DNA of 64,000 nt from Bacterioplanoides sp. SCSIO 12839. Its GTDB lineage: Bacteria; Pseudomonadota; Gammaproteobacteria; Pseudomonadales; Oceanobacteraceae. The position numbers and the translations under genes were made by a program. Within the stretch, counting starts at the first letter, position 1. Every line of letters starts with the position of its first letter. The DNA is taken from the NCBI RefSeq assembly GCF_024397975.1, contig NZ_CP073745.1, positions 3,840,513-3,904,512 of the forward strand. Reading direction: 5' to 3'. The notes below the pieces were generated by a model. It was not told the DNA's origin and made no database searches. It was given only the letters and a program-made list of their open reading frames with translations. Below are positions 27,410 through 36,286 of the stretch, one piece after another.

Positions 27410-28770
27410 AGCAATTATACGGTAAGGCATCGTCCACTCAGATTTCCGCCCGTTATGCAGCCACTCAGGCGCTGTTTCAGGTTATGTCCGGGCAATCACT
27501 GAATCAGGCACTGCCACCACTGGAAGCCCGGGTCAGTGATGATGATCGTGGTTTTCTGCGCGATTTAGCATTGGGCAGCTGTCGTTATTTTCAGCGCCTG
27601 AATGCCATTGCCAAGATGCTGTTAAAAACACCGTTTGGTGAAGAAGATCAGGATCTGCACGCGCTGATGGTGATTGGTTTATACCAGTTGGAAATTCAGA
27701 AAAAAGCGCCTCATGCCGCGGTTCATGCCACCGTTGATGTCTGCGAAGAGATGGGCAAGGGCTACGCCAAATCAGTAGTGAATGCCTGCCTGCGACGCTA
27801 CGGCCGTGAGTACGAAAGCCTGACAGCACCACTGGAAGATAATCCCGTCACCGCCACCAGCCATCCTAAATGGCTGCTGAAAATGATGAAAAAAGCCTGG
27901 CCGGAGCACTGGGCTGAAGTGTTTACTCAGAACAACCAGCGCCCGCCATTATGCTTGCGCGTGAATCAGCGTCACGGTTCGCGCGAAGACTACCTGCAGC
28001 GCCTGCAACAAGCCGGTATTGAAGCACACCCGGCAGAATTTGCGCCCTTTGGTATTTACCTCGCACAATCTTGCGACGTAACTCAGCTGCCTGGGTTTGA
28101 GGATGGTGATGTCAGCGTTCAGGACGAAGCGGCGCAATTAGCCTCGCTGATTCTGGCACCGCAGCCAGGCGAAAATATCCTCGACGCCTGTGCTGCACCT
28201 GGTGGTAAAACCTGTGCACTACTGGAAGCCGCAGACTGTGCGGTCACCGCACTGGATCTGGAAGCATCGCGACTGGAGCGGGTGGAAGAAAACCTCGAAC
28301 GCTTAGGCCTGTTTGGTAACGACACCGGGCTGTCTGCCAGTGTGGTGTGTGCTGATATGGCAAACACCGACGAATGGTGGGAAGGCCTGCAATACGATGC
28401 CATCCTGCTGGATGCACCGTGTTCCGCGACCGGCGTGATTCGTCGCCACCCGGATATCAAATTATTACGCCGCAGCGATGATATTGCTCAACTGGCCGAC
28501 GTACAGGCGCAACTGCTGAATACTGCGTGGGATTTATTAAAGCCCGGTGGCCGTTTGTTATACGCCACCTGTTCGGTATTACCGCAGGAAAACAGCGATC
28601 AGATTGAACGCTTTGTTGCCGACAAACTTGAGGCAGGACAGGAAATCTCCCTGCAAGCACTGCCAGGTCTGGACAAGCTGCCGGGAGTGGCCTGTAATGC
28701 CGGACAACAGCTGTTTCCGCAGGAAAACGGTCATGATGGTTTCTTTTATGCCTTATTGGTGAAAGGTTAA
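27406..28770 (+). CDS. rsmB: 16S rRNA m5C967 methyltransferase
   Basis: A 454-residue enzyme that methylates C967 of 16S rRNA with S-adenosylmethionine. A NusB-like RNA-binding domain occupies about 15-150. The methyltransferase domain has motif I LDACAAPGGKTCALLE, motif IV DAPCSATGVIRRHPD with the releasing cysteine, and motif VI LLYATCSVLPQEN with the catalytic cysteine. It starts with a GTG at 27406, overlapping the fmt stop by 4 bp (translational coupling). The 106-bp spacer that follows leads to trkA. Confidence 0.97.
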   Translation: MKQLYGKASSTQISARYAATQALFQVMSGQSLNQALPPLEARVSDDDRGFLRDLALGSCRYFQRLNAIAKMLLKTPFGEEDQDLHALMVIGLYQLEIQKKAPHAAVHATVDVCEEMGKGYAKSVVNACLRRYGREYESLTAPLEDNPVTATSHPKWLLKMMKKAWPEHWAEVFTQNNQRPPLCLRVNQRHGSREDYLQRLQQAGIEAHPAEFAPFGIYLAQSCDVTQLPGFEDGDVSVQDEAAQLASLILAPQPGENILDACAAPGGKTCALLEAADCAVTALDLEASRLERVEENLERLGLFGNDTGLSASVVCADMANTDEWWEGLQYDAILLDAPCSATGVIRRHPDIKLLRRSDDIAQLADVQAQLLNTAWDLLKPGGRLLYATCSVLPQENSDQIERFVADKLEAGQEISLQALPGLDKLPGVACNAGQQLFPQENGHDGFFYALLVKG

Positions 28771-28856
28771 AGAGCGCGATGAAATATAGCCACATTCAGC
28801 CAGTGACAAAACAGCAGGATAGCTTTTTTGCACAGCCGCAGGCTGCCCGTCAGGGT

Positions 28857-28876
28857 GATGTACAGGGACGTACATC
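28857..28876 (+). promoter_or_regulatory. Hairpin with the trkA ribosome binding site in its loop
   Basis: GATGTAC-AGGGAC-GTACATC forms a 7-bp perfect stem whose 6-nt loop holds AGGGA, the only good Shine-Dalgarno for trkA. It ends one base before the trkA ATG at 28877. A smaller hairpin CAGCC-GCA-GGCTG lies at 28833-28845. Such a structure could tune trkA translation; this is inference. Its 13-nt core TACAGGGACGTAC recurs at 60970-60982. Confidence 0.55.
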
Positions 28877-30250
28877 ATGAAAATTATAATCTTAGGTGCA
28901 GGCCAGGTTGGTGGTACGTTGGCTGAAAACCTCGCCAATGAACAAAACGATATCACCGTCATTGATACCGATTCCAAACGCTTACGTGAATTGCAGGATC
29001 GCATTGATATTAAAACGGTGAAAGGCCGCGGCTCGTACCCTCAAATTCTGGCCGATGCCGGTGCCGATGACGCCGATATGCTGGTGGCCGTCACCAACTC
29101 GGACGAAACCAATATGGTGGCGTGTCAGGTGGCCTACACCATGTTCCGAACGCCCACCAAGATCTCCCGTATCCGTTCTGCTGCGTATCTGAAACAGGCT
29201 GACTTGTTCCGTAACGAAGCCTTTCCTATCGATGTATTAATTTCACCCGAAAAAGTGGTGACCAACTACATCAGCCGTTTATTGCAATATCCGGGTGCGT
29301 TGCAAGTACTCGACTTCGCTGATAACAAGGTGCAGCTGGTGGCGGTGAAAGCCTATTACGGTGGCCCGTTAGTTGGTCAGGATGTAAAAACCCTGAAAAC
29401 CCACTTGCCGGATACCAATGCCCGGGTGGCGGCGATCTTCCGTCGAGGCCAGGCGATTGAGCCAACCGGCTCAACCGTAGTAGAAGCTGACGATGAAGTG
29501 TTCTTCGTGGCGGCCAAACATCACATCAAAAAAGTGATGAGTGAACTGCGCCGCGCCGAAGATTCGTATAAACGCATCATCATCGCTGGTGGCGGTAATA
29601 TCGGTTATCGCCTGGCCAAACAGCTGGAGCGTGACTATCAGGTGAAACTGATTGAGTTCAACCATGATCGTGCGCAGTTCCTCAGTGAAAACCTCGACCG
29701 TACGGTGGTATTGCTTGGCTCAGCCACCGACAAAACCTTGTTGGAAGAAGAAAACATCGAAAACACCGATGTATTTTGTGCACTGACCAACGATGACGAA
29801 ACCAACATCATGTCGTCCTTGCTGGCGAAGCGCTCCGGTGCGCGTAAAGTCATGACACTGATTAATAAATCGGCTTACGTCGATCTGGTACAAGGCGGCA
29901 TGATTGACGTCGCTATTTCACCGCAGCAGGCCACCATCGGCTCGTTATTAACCCACGTTCGTCGTGGCGATGTGGTAAACGTCCACTCCCTGCGTCGTGG
30001 TGCCGCCGAAGCCATCGAGGCCATCGCCCATGGTGACCAGGGTTCATCGAAAGTGGTGGGCCGCCCGATCCATGACATTCCGCTGCCACCCGCCACCACC
30101 ATTGGTGCCATTGTGCGCGGTGATGAAGTAATTATGGCCACCTCCAAACTGGTGGTGGAATCCAATGACCACGTCATTTTGTTCGTGATGGATAAACGCC
30201 ATATTCCTGATGTTGAGCGTTTGTTCCAGGTGGGGTTAGGGTTCTTCTGA
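28877..30250 (+). CDS. trkA: Trk potassium uptake regulator TrkA
   Basis: A 457-residue peripheral membrane protein that gates Trk K+ transport by binding NAD(H). It is a tandem RCK protein: two Rossmann domains start with [17 protein letters not shown] (about 3-19) and [17 protein letters not shown] (about 234-250), each followed by a TrkA-C domain. Acidic residues at the ends of the second strands ([18 protein letters not shown]) fit NAD binding. Its stop shares one base with the trkH start (TGATG), so synthesis of gate and channel is coupled. Confidence 0.98.
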   Translation: MKIIILGAGQVGGTLAENLANEQNDITVIDTDSKRLRELQDRIDIKTVKGRGSYPQILADAGADDADMLVAVTNSDETNMVACQVAYTMFRTPTKISRIRSAAYLKQADLFRNEAFPIDVLISPEKVVTNYISRLLQYPGALQVLDFADNKVQLVAVKAYYGGPLVGQDVKTLKTHLPDTNARVAAIFRRGQAIEPTGSTVVEADDEVFFVAAKHHIKKVMSELRRAEDSYKRIIIAGGGNIGYRLAKQLERDYQVKLIEFNHDRAQFLSENLDRTVVLLGSATDKTLLEEENIENTDVFCALTNDDETNIMSSLLAKRSGARKVMTLINKSAYVDLVQGGMIDVAISPQQATIGSLLTHVRRGDVVNVHSLRRGAAEAIEAIAHGDQGSSKVVGRPIHDIPLPPATTIGAIVRGDEVIMATSKLVVESNDHVILFVMDKRHIPDVERLFQVGLGFF

Positions 30251-31698
30251 TGCATTTTAATGTGATCGCCCGGGTGCTGGGCATCTTCCTGATGTTGTTC
30301 AGCCTCACCACACTGCCACCACTGCTCATTTCCATGTGGTACAACGACGGAGCCACCCAGGCATTTGCCTCTGCCTTGTTGCTCACCTTCGGCATTGGTT
30401 TTATGAGCTGGCTGCCGGTGCGCCATGTACGCCACGAATTACGCACCCGCGACGGTTTTGTGATCACGGTACTGTTCTGGCTGGTACTGGCCTTTTCCGG
30501 CACCTTCCCGTTTATGCTGGCAGAAAACCCCGGACTGAGTTTTACCGACGCTTTTTTTGAGTCTTTATCGGGTTGGACCACTACCGGTGCCACCGTGATG
30601 ACAGGCCTGGATGAGCTGCCTAAATCCATTCTCTGGTATCGCCAACAGCTGCAGTGGCTGGGCGGTATGGGGATTATTGTATTGGCCGTGGCGGTATTAC
30701 CGATGCTGGGTATTGGTGGTATGCAGCTATTCCGGGCGGAAACCCCGGGGCCACTAAAAGATTCCAAACTGACACCACGCATCACCGAAACCGCTAAGGC
30801 ATTGTGGTATATCTACCTAATGCTCACCATTGCCTGCGGGCTGGGTTATTGGATTGCTGGCATGAGTGCTTTTGATGCCATTGGCCATGCCTTTGCCACG
30901 GTTGCGATTGGTGGCTTCTCCACCCACGATGCTTCGCTGGGATACTTTGACAGCGCTGTGATTGAGATGATTGCGGTGTTTTTTATGCTGGTGTCATCAC
31001 TCAACTTTGCTCTGCACTTTTATGCCTGGCGTAACCGCTCACTGGGGCATTTTCTGGCTGACTCTGAATTGAAGTTCTTCTTTCTGGTGATTGGTGGCGG
31101 CATTTTGCTGACCATTCCTGCGTTGTATTTAACCAACACCTACGGCTGGCAAGATTCGCTACGATACGGCATTTTTGAAGTTGTTTCGGTGGCTACTACC
31201 ACGGGGTTTGGTACCGCCGACTTCTCTGTATGGCCGGTCTTTTTGCCGGTATTGCTGTTTATGATGGCCTTTATTGGTGGCTGTGCCGGCTCTACCGGTG
31301 GCGGCATGAAGGTGATTCGGGTGTTATTAATTCACAAGCAAGGTATGCGTGAAATTAAACGGCTGATTCACCCCAACGCCATTATTCCGGTGAAAATTGG
31401 TAAGCAGTCGGTATCCGAGCGGGTGTTGGAAGCCGTGTGGGGGTTCTTCGCGGTGTACGTGATTACTTATATGGTGATGATGCTGGCCTTGTTAGCCACT
31501 GGGTTGGATCACGTGACGGCCTTCTCTGCCGTGGGCGCTTGCCTGAATAACCTTGGACCCGGATTGGGTGAAGTAGCCGCGCATTACGGCAATATCAGCG
31601 ACGCCGCCAAGTGGATACTGTCGTTAACCATGTTGCTGGGCCGACTGGAAATTTTCACCTTACTGGTATTAATCAGCCCTGCGTTCTGGCGTAGCTAA
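30250..31698 (+). CDS. trkH: Trk potassium uptake protein TrkH
   Basis: A 482-residue inner-membrane K+ channel/transporter subunit with about ten membrane segments arranged as four membrane-pore-membrane units. Filter-like loops are visible: SGWTTTGATVMTG, ATVAIGGFSTHDAS, SVATTTGFGTADF and the last near CLNNLGPGLG. GGCAGSTGGGMKVIR is a typical TrkH loop. It overlaps trkA by one base and is followed by a bidirectional-looking hairpin. Confidence 0.97.
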   Translation: MHFNVIARVLGIFLMLFSLTTLPPLLISMWYNDGATQAFASALLLTFGIGFMSWLPVRHVRHELRTRDGFVITVLFWLVLAFSGTFPFMLAENPGLSFTDAFFESLSGWTTTGATVMTGLDELPKSILWYRQQLQWLGGMGIIVLAVAVLPMLGIGGMQLFRAETPGPLKDSKLTPRITETAKALWYIYLMLTIACGLGYWIAGMSAFDAIGHAFATVAIGGFSTHDASLGYFDSAVIEMIAVFFMLVSSLNFALHFYAWRNRSLGHFLADSELKFFFLVIGGGILLTIPALYLTNTYGWQDSLRYGIFEVVSVATTTGFGTADFSVWPVFLPVLLFMMAFIGGCAGSTGGGMKVIRVLLIHKQGMREIKRLIHPNAIIPVKIGKQSVSERVLEAVWGFFAVYVITYMVMMLALLATGLDHVTAFSAVGACLNNLGPGLGEVAAHYGNISDAAKWILSLTMLLGRLEIFTLLVLISPAFWRS

Positions 31699-31703
31699 CT
31701 ATT

Positions 31704-31736
31704 AAAAAGCCCCAAAGCCACGGGAGCATTGGGGCT
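31704..31736 (-). terminator. Terminator between trkH and the lipid A acyltransferase gene
   Basis: AGCCCCAA (31708-31715) and TTGGGGCT (31729-31736) form an 8-bp stem. On the minus strand a run of five T follows, so it mainly ends the acyltransferase gene; it may also slow trkH transcripts. Confidence 0.75.
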
Positions 31737-31799
31737 ATTGATAAAGCCGTCTCGGATTCAAAACACTCTGTTTAAGCTGCTTTTAATTCAGCACTCAGC

Positions 31800-32708
31800 T
31801 TAAGGTACTTTGGCAACTTTATAAGGATTAGGCTGCTCGTCCGGCTGACGCTTAAAGCGCTTGTACGTCCACTGGTATTGCTCCGGACACAGAGCAATAC
31901 ACTCGGCAATCCCCCGATTCATTGACGCTGCCGATACTTCGGCAACATCGGAGTACAACTCCTCATCCGGCTTCACAAAATAAATATCAAACCCTTGTGC
32001 ATCCGGCAGACGCTTAGCAAACGCATAGATGGCCTTAGCACCGGTTTTTTTCATCATTTCATGCGGTAATTTTGGGGTCAGCGTAGAAACCCCCATAAAA
32101 TCAGCAAACACACCACTTTGGCGGCGAGGCTCCTGATCGGGCAGAAAACCAACCAACTCACCTTGTTTCAACGTCGAAAACAGCCCCATCACACCGGCAC
32201 GAGTCGTTGGTACCAGTTTGCAGCCAATGCCTTCACGACGACTTACCATCCATTCGTTAAAGGTCGGCATCTTAGCCGGGCGATACATGATGGTGATGTC
32301 ATGCTGACGCTTGGCAAAATAATTGTTAATAATCTCCCAGTTGCCCAGGTGTGGGGCTAAAACCAGCTTGCCACCATCATGTTGCATCAATTCATCGTAC
32401 AGCGCTTCACCATGAACCTGGCGAATCATGGCGGCGGTTTTTGTTGGCTCATACCCCCACATCGGCCCGGTTTCAGCCATGGCTTTGCCATTTTCAATCA
32501 GGGTATCGCGCAACAGCAATTCACGTTCGGATTCAGTTTTATCCGGATACACCAGTGACAGATTCACGCGCGCCACTTCGCGGCTGCGGGTGCGCCGGGC
32601 CAGCAACATTTTGCCAATCAGGGCTCCCACTGATTGAGCGGCAGACAATGAAATGCTGCCCAATAAACGAATAAAGCCAATGGCCAGATAACCCAGGAAA
32701 GAATTCAC
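31800..32708 (-). CDS. Lipid A biosynthesis acyltransferase (LpxL/HtrB family)
   Basis: A 302-residue inner-membrane enzyme that adds a secondary acyl chain to lipid A. One N-terminal hydrophobic segment (about 5-30) anchors it. The HX4E catalytic motif is present as APHLGNWEII, followed by MYRPAKMPTFNEWM, FLPDQEPRRQSGVF and the C-terminal YQWTYKRFKRQP block. The QEPR form (rather than the DQD of other members) is seen in some LpxL homologues. In Pseudomonas a homologue lies near glyQ, as here. Which acyl chain it transfers cannot be told. Confidence 0.94.
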   Translation of the reverse strand: MNSFLGYLAIGFIRLLGSISLSAAQSVGALIGKMLLARRTRSREVARVNLSLVYPDKTESERELLLRDTLIENGKAMAETGPMWGYEPTKTAAMIRQVHGEALYDELMQHDGGKLVLAPHLGNWEIINNYFAKRQHDITIMYRPAKMPTFNEWMVSRREGIGCKLVPTTRAGVMGLFSTLKQGELVGFLPDQEPRRQSGVFADFMGVSTLTPKLPHEMMKKTGAKAIYAFAKRLPDAQGFDIYFVKPDEELYSDVAEVSAASMNRGIAECIALCPEQYQWTYKRFKRQPDEQPNPYKVAKVP

Positions 32709-32835
32709 ATCACACCTCTGTATTAATCAATGCCTGCAGTTTACGGCCTGATACTGCCCGCGCAAGTAGAAACACCCTTGCTCAGGTAGTTTCTCAGTTG
32801 CCTGCTAGACTCAAAGAACACACGTTGGGTGGCTT

Positions 32836-34473
32836 ATGATTAATCTGGAAAATTCCCTTAAAGATAAACGTATTCTTATCGTCGACGATCTGGTTGAAGC
32901 GCGCAGTTCTCTGAAGAAGATGCTGACAACGCTGGGTTGCCAGCATCTCGACACAGCAACCGATGGTCGTGAGGCATCCGGCTTTATTCAGGAGCATCAC
33001 TACGACATGGTGTTCTCCGATTACAATCTGGGAAAAGGCAAAGATGGGCAGCAAATACTGGAAGAAGCCCGCTATTCACATCGCCTTAAAGCCACCTCTC
33101 TGTTTGTACTGGTGACCGGTGAAAATGCTGTCGATATGGTGATGGGGGCATTGGAATATGAGCCCGATGCTTATATCACCAAACCCTTTACGTTAAATAT
33201 GCTGCGTGAACGCTTAACCCGTATCCTCAATGTCAAAGCACAACTGGATCCGGTTAATGTCGCCGTGGATGCCAGAGAAACGGACAAAGCAATTGTCCTG
33301 GCGGAACACCTGTTGCAACAACAACCCAAACTGCTGATGCCCATCACCCGCATTCTGGGTAAGTTGTATATTCGTCAAAAGCGCTTCAATGATGCCATTA
33401 AGATCTATTCCGAGTTATTGAATATCCGCTCGGTATCCTGGGCCAGGTTAGGGCAAGCCATTTGTATTCATTATCTGGGCGATTCCGACAGTGCGCTGGC
33501 TCTGTTGAAACAAAACCTGCAGCAGCACCCGATGTATGTTCAGTGTTACGACTGGGCCGCCCGCATTATGCAATCTCAGGGCAAGTATCAATTAGCGCAA
33601 AAGCAGTTAGAAAAAGCGGTTGAGATCTCCCCCAAAGCCGTTTTACGACAAATGGAGTTGGGCAAACTGGCTTATCAGAACGAAAGTTTTGATGTGGCAG
33701 AAGAAGCATTCGAGCAGGCCATCCGCTTGGGGCGCCACTCCTGCTATAAAAACTCACGCAATTACCTGCAGTTTGCTCATGCCGTTCAACACCACATCAG
33801 TGATGACAAAAGCCGCGCGAATAAAAACAAAATTGATAAAGCATTCCGCGTGATTGATGAACTGCGCCAGGACTACGCCGGTGAAACCGAGGTGATGTTT
33901 GAAACCAGTATTGTTGAAGGTAAAACCCATCTCAGTACCAATAACAGCGATGGCGCCAGACAATCGGCCAACCGCGCGGAAGAGTTATTAGAACAAATCT
34001 CTCAGCCAGATACCGATCAGCAACTAATGATGACTGAAGCGTATATAGACACAGGGCAGCACGTAAAAGCGAAAAAGCTGATGAACAAGCTTAAAGCAGA
34101 TGGCCTGAGTGGCAGCGACAGCCAACGACTCGAAACACTGGAAGGAAATCTGAACGAAATTGCGATTCGTGAGTACGCTGCGGATCTCAATAGCCAGGGG
34201 GTTGCTGCCTATGAAAAAGGCTTGCTGGAAGAAGCCATCAGCGCATTTGATAACGCCACCAGCTATGAAGAAGCCGGCGTCAGCGTTCTACTGAATGCCA
34301 TCCAGGCAAAAATCAGTTATATCGAAGATCAACAAATGGATGTCTCCCAGTTAAAAGACTGTTATCAGCTGTTTAAACGCATTGGTCCAATCGGGGAAAG
34401 CGACGAGCGTTTTGCCCGCTACAATAAACTGAAACAGACCTACACCCGTTTAAAAAGGGCGGCCGGTATATGA
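32836..34473 (+). CDS. Response regulator receiver protein with TPR repeats
   Basis: A 545-residue cytoplasmic protein. Residues 10-130 form a receiver with D17-D18, phospho-acceptor D62 in MVFSDYNLG, and K116 in YITKPF. From about 140 to 500 helical TPR-like repeats follow (for example PMYVQCYDWAARIMQSQGKY, AVLRQMELGKLAYQNESFDV). There is no DNA-binding or enzymatic output domain, so output is presumably protein-protein contact. Its last 4 bases overlap the start of the HATPase gene, so the two products are made together and probably act as a pair. The process controlled is unknown. Confidence 0.9.
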   Translation: MINLENSLKDKRILIVDDLVEARSSLKKMLTTLGCQHLDTATDGREASGFIQEHHYDMVFSDYNLGKGKDGQQILEEARYSHRLKATSLFVLVTGENAVDMVMGALEYEPDAYITKPFTLNMLRERLTRILNVKAQLDPVNVAVDARETDKAIVLAEHLLQQQPKLLMPITRILGKLYIRQKRFNDAIKIYSELLNIRSVSWARLGQAICIHYLGDSDSALALLKQNLQQHPMYVQCYDWAARIMQSQGKYQLAQKQLEKAVEISPKAVLRQMELGKLAYQNESFDVAEEAFEQAIRLGRHSCYKNSRNYLQFAHAVQHHISDDKSRANKNKIDKAFRVIDELRQDYAGETEVMFETSIVEGKTHLSTNNSDGARQSANRAEELLEQISQPDTDQQLMMTEAYIDTGQHVKAKKLMNKLKADGLSGSDSQRLETLEGNLNEIAIREYAADLNSQGVAAYEKGLLEEAISAFDNATSYEEAGVSVLLNAIQAKISYIEDQQMDVSQLKDCYQLFKRIGPIGESDERFARYNKLKQTYTRLKRAAGI

Positions 34474-35135
34474 AACTGAGCCAACTTCAGGCCGCGGTTG
34501 TGCATGATTTAAAAAATCAGCTGCAGTCGTTATTGGATTTTGAACAGGAAGCCTTAAGCCGGATTCCTGAGCAATATCACAAACAATTAACGCCGATTTT
34601 GCAGCGCACTAACCGCCTGAAAAACGACTCACTGCAACTGATAACGCTGTATCGTTTTCAGGAAAGTCGCCTGAAAGGAACCGGTCATTTCCCCATGGAC
34701 GATGCCTGGCCACGCGATACCATCAGCGATGCCATTGAAGCCACCAGCCTGCAATTTCCAACCATTCATTTCGAAAACAGCACCGATATCGATTGTCAGG
34801 GGTTCTACAACGAGACACTGCTTCAGTTAGCGCTGGTGACCCTGATCACCAACAGTGCTCAGGCAGGTGCCAGCCGTATTACCTTACATGCGGATGAATG
34901 TGCGGCAGGACTGGAAATCCGGGTGCGTGATAATGGCCCGGGGTTTCCCGCAGAAGTGCTGGACGGCGATGCGATCAGCACCAAATCCGATGCCGGCGGC
35001 CTGGGGTTATACTTTGTGCAACTCATCTGCGAGCATCACCAACGAGGTGAAATCAAAGGTCGCAGTGAAATCGGTAACCAACAATCATCCAACCACCAGA
35101 TTGCCGGTGCTGAAGTCAGGCTGTATCTACCTTAG
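34470..35135 (+). CDS. Small HATPase (histidine kinase-like) protein, partner of receiver-TPR protein
   Basis: A 221-residue soluble protein. The N-terminal helix has VVHDLKNQLQSLLDFE, an H-box-like motif with H12, followed by a second helix, which together would form a minimal dimerisation/phosphotransfer hairpin. The C-terminal ATPase domain has N-box TLITNSAQAGA, G1 RDNGPGF and G2 GGLGLYFV. It lacks any sensor, membrane or receiver domain. Translation is coupled to the receiver-TPR gene (4-bp ATGA overlap), so it is the probable kinase or phosphatase for that receiver (inference). No transcription terminator separates it from glyQ 116 bp downstream. Confidence 0.88.
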   Translation: MKLSQLQAAVVHDLKNQLQSLLDFEQEALSRIPEQYHKQLTPILQRTNRLKNDSLQLITLYRFQESRLKGTGHFPMDDAWPRDTISDAIEATSLQFPTIHFENSTDIDCQGFYNETLLQLALVTLITNSAQAGASRITLHADECAAGLEIRVRDNGPGFPAEVLDGDAISTKSDAGGLGLYFVQLICEHHQRGEIKGRSEIGNQQSSNHQIAGAEVRLYLP

Positions 35136-35251
35136 AAGGCCCTCCACTGCTATAATCTCCGCCTTTCGTTTTTCTGCCACACAAGTTTGGTACAACCAAC
35201 TGAATGATCGCAGATCAACCCACCCAATTCGAAACATAAGAAGGTCGAGCA

Positions 35252-36268
35252 GTGTCTGAACAAAGCCGCCACGATATTAAAACCTTCCAGGGCCTGATTG
35301 CTGCCCTGCAAGAGTTCTGGTCCGAACAGGGCTGTGTTATCAACCAACCGATTGATATGGAAGTGGGCGCCGGCACCTTCCACACCGCGACCTTCTTACG
35401 TGCGATTGGCCCTGAGTCCTGGAACTCAGCGTATGTTCAGCCATGTCGCCGTCCGACTGACGGCCGCTATGGTGAGAACCCGAACCGTCTGCAGCACTAC
35501 TACCAATTTCAGGTCGTAATGAAGCCTTCGCCGCTGGATATTCAGGACAAGTATCTGGAATCCCTGCGAGTGATGGGCATCGATACCAACGTTCACGATA
35601 TCCGTTTCGTAGAAGACAACTGGGAATCGCCAACGCTGGGCGCCTGGGGTCTTGGCTGGGAAGTGTGGTTAAACGGCATGGAAGTGACTCAGTTCACTTA
35701 CTTCCAGCAAGTGGGTGGTCTGGAATGTTATCCGGTAACCGGTGAGATCACTTATGGCCTGGAACGTATTGCTATGTACCTGCAGGAAGTAGATTCCATC
35801 TACGATCTGGTTTGGTGTTATGGCCCGGATGGCAAGCCTGTGACTTATGGCGATGTATTCCACCAGAACGAAGTGGAAATGTCGGCCTACAACTTCGAAC
35901 ACGCTGACGTTGATTTCTTATTCCAGGCGTTCGAACAGCACGAAAAAGATTGTGCTCGCCTGATCGAAGCGGGTCTGGCTCTGCCGGCTTATGAAAAAGT
36001 TTTAAAGGCATCCCACGCATTCAACATGCTGGATGCCCGTCACGCGATTTCCGTGACCGAGCGTCAGGGTTATATCCTGCGCGTACGTACTTTGGCGCGT
36101 TCCGTAGCCGAAGCGTATTTCCAATCCCGTCGTGCTCTTGAGTTCCCTCTGGCTCCTGAAGATCTGCGCAAAGAAGTGCTGGCATTAGCCGCCGCTGCAG
36201 AAAAAGAAGCCGCAGAGAAGGCTGCTAAAAAAGCAGCAAAAGAAGCCAAGAAAGCAGCTGCGAAATAA
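35252..36268 (+). CDS. glyQ: Glycyl-tRNA synthetase alpha subunit
   Basis: A 338-residue catalytic subunit of the alpha2beta2 class II enzyme charging tRNA-Gly. It uses a GTG start at 35252 ([16 protein letters not shown]). Conserved blocks are [39 protein letters not shown] and the class II motif 3 region [12 protein letters not shown]. The last about 25 residues are an Ala/Lys-rich helix ([20 protein letters not shown]) that makes the protein longer than the usual 300-315 residues. glyS follows after 18 bp. Confidence 0.97.
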   Translation: MSEQSRHDIKTFQGLIAALQEFWSEQGCVINQPIDMEVGAGTFHTATFLRAIGPESWNSAYVQPCRRPTDGRYGENPNRLQHYYQFQVVMKPSPLDIQDKYLESLRVMGIDTNVHDIRFVEDNWESPTLGAWGLGWEVWLNGMEVTQFTYFQQVGGLECYPVTGEITYGLERIAMYLQEVDSIYDLVWCYGPDGKPVTYGDVFHQNEVEMSAYNFEHADVDFLFQAFEQHEKDCARLIEAGLALPAYEKVLKASHAFNMLDARHAISVTERQGYILRVRTLARSVAEAYFQSRRALEFPLAPEDLRKEVLALAAAAEKEAAEKAAKKAAKEAKKAAAK

Positions 36269-36286
36269 GAGCGAGGGGAATTGGAA

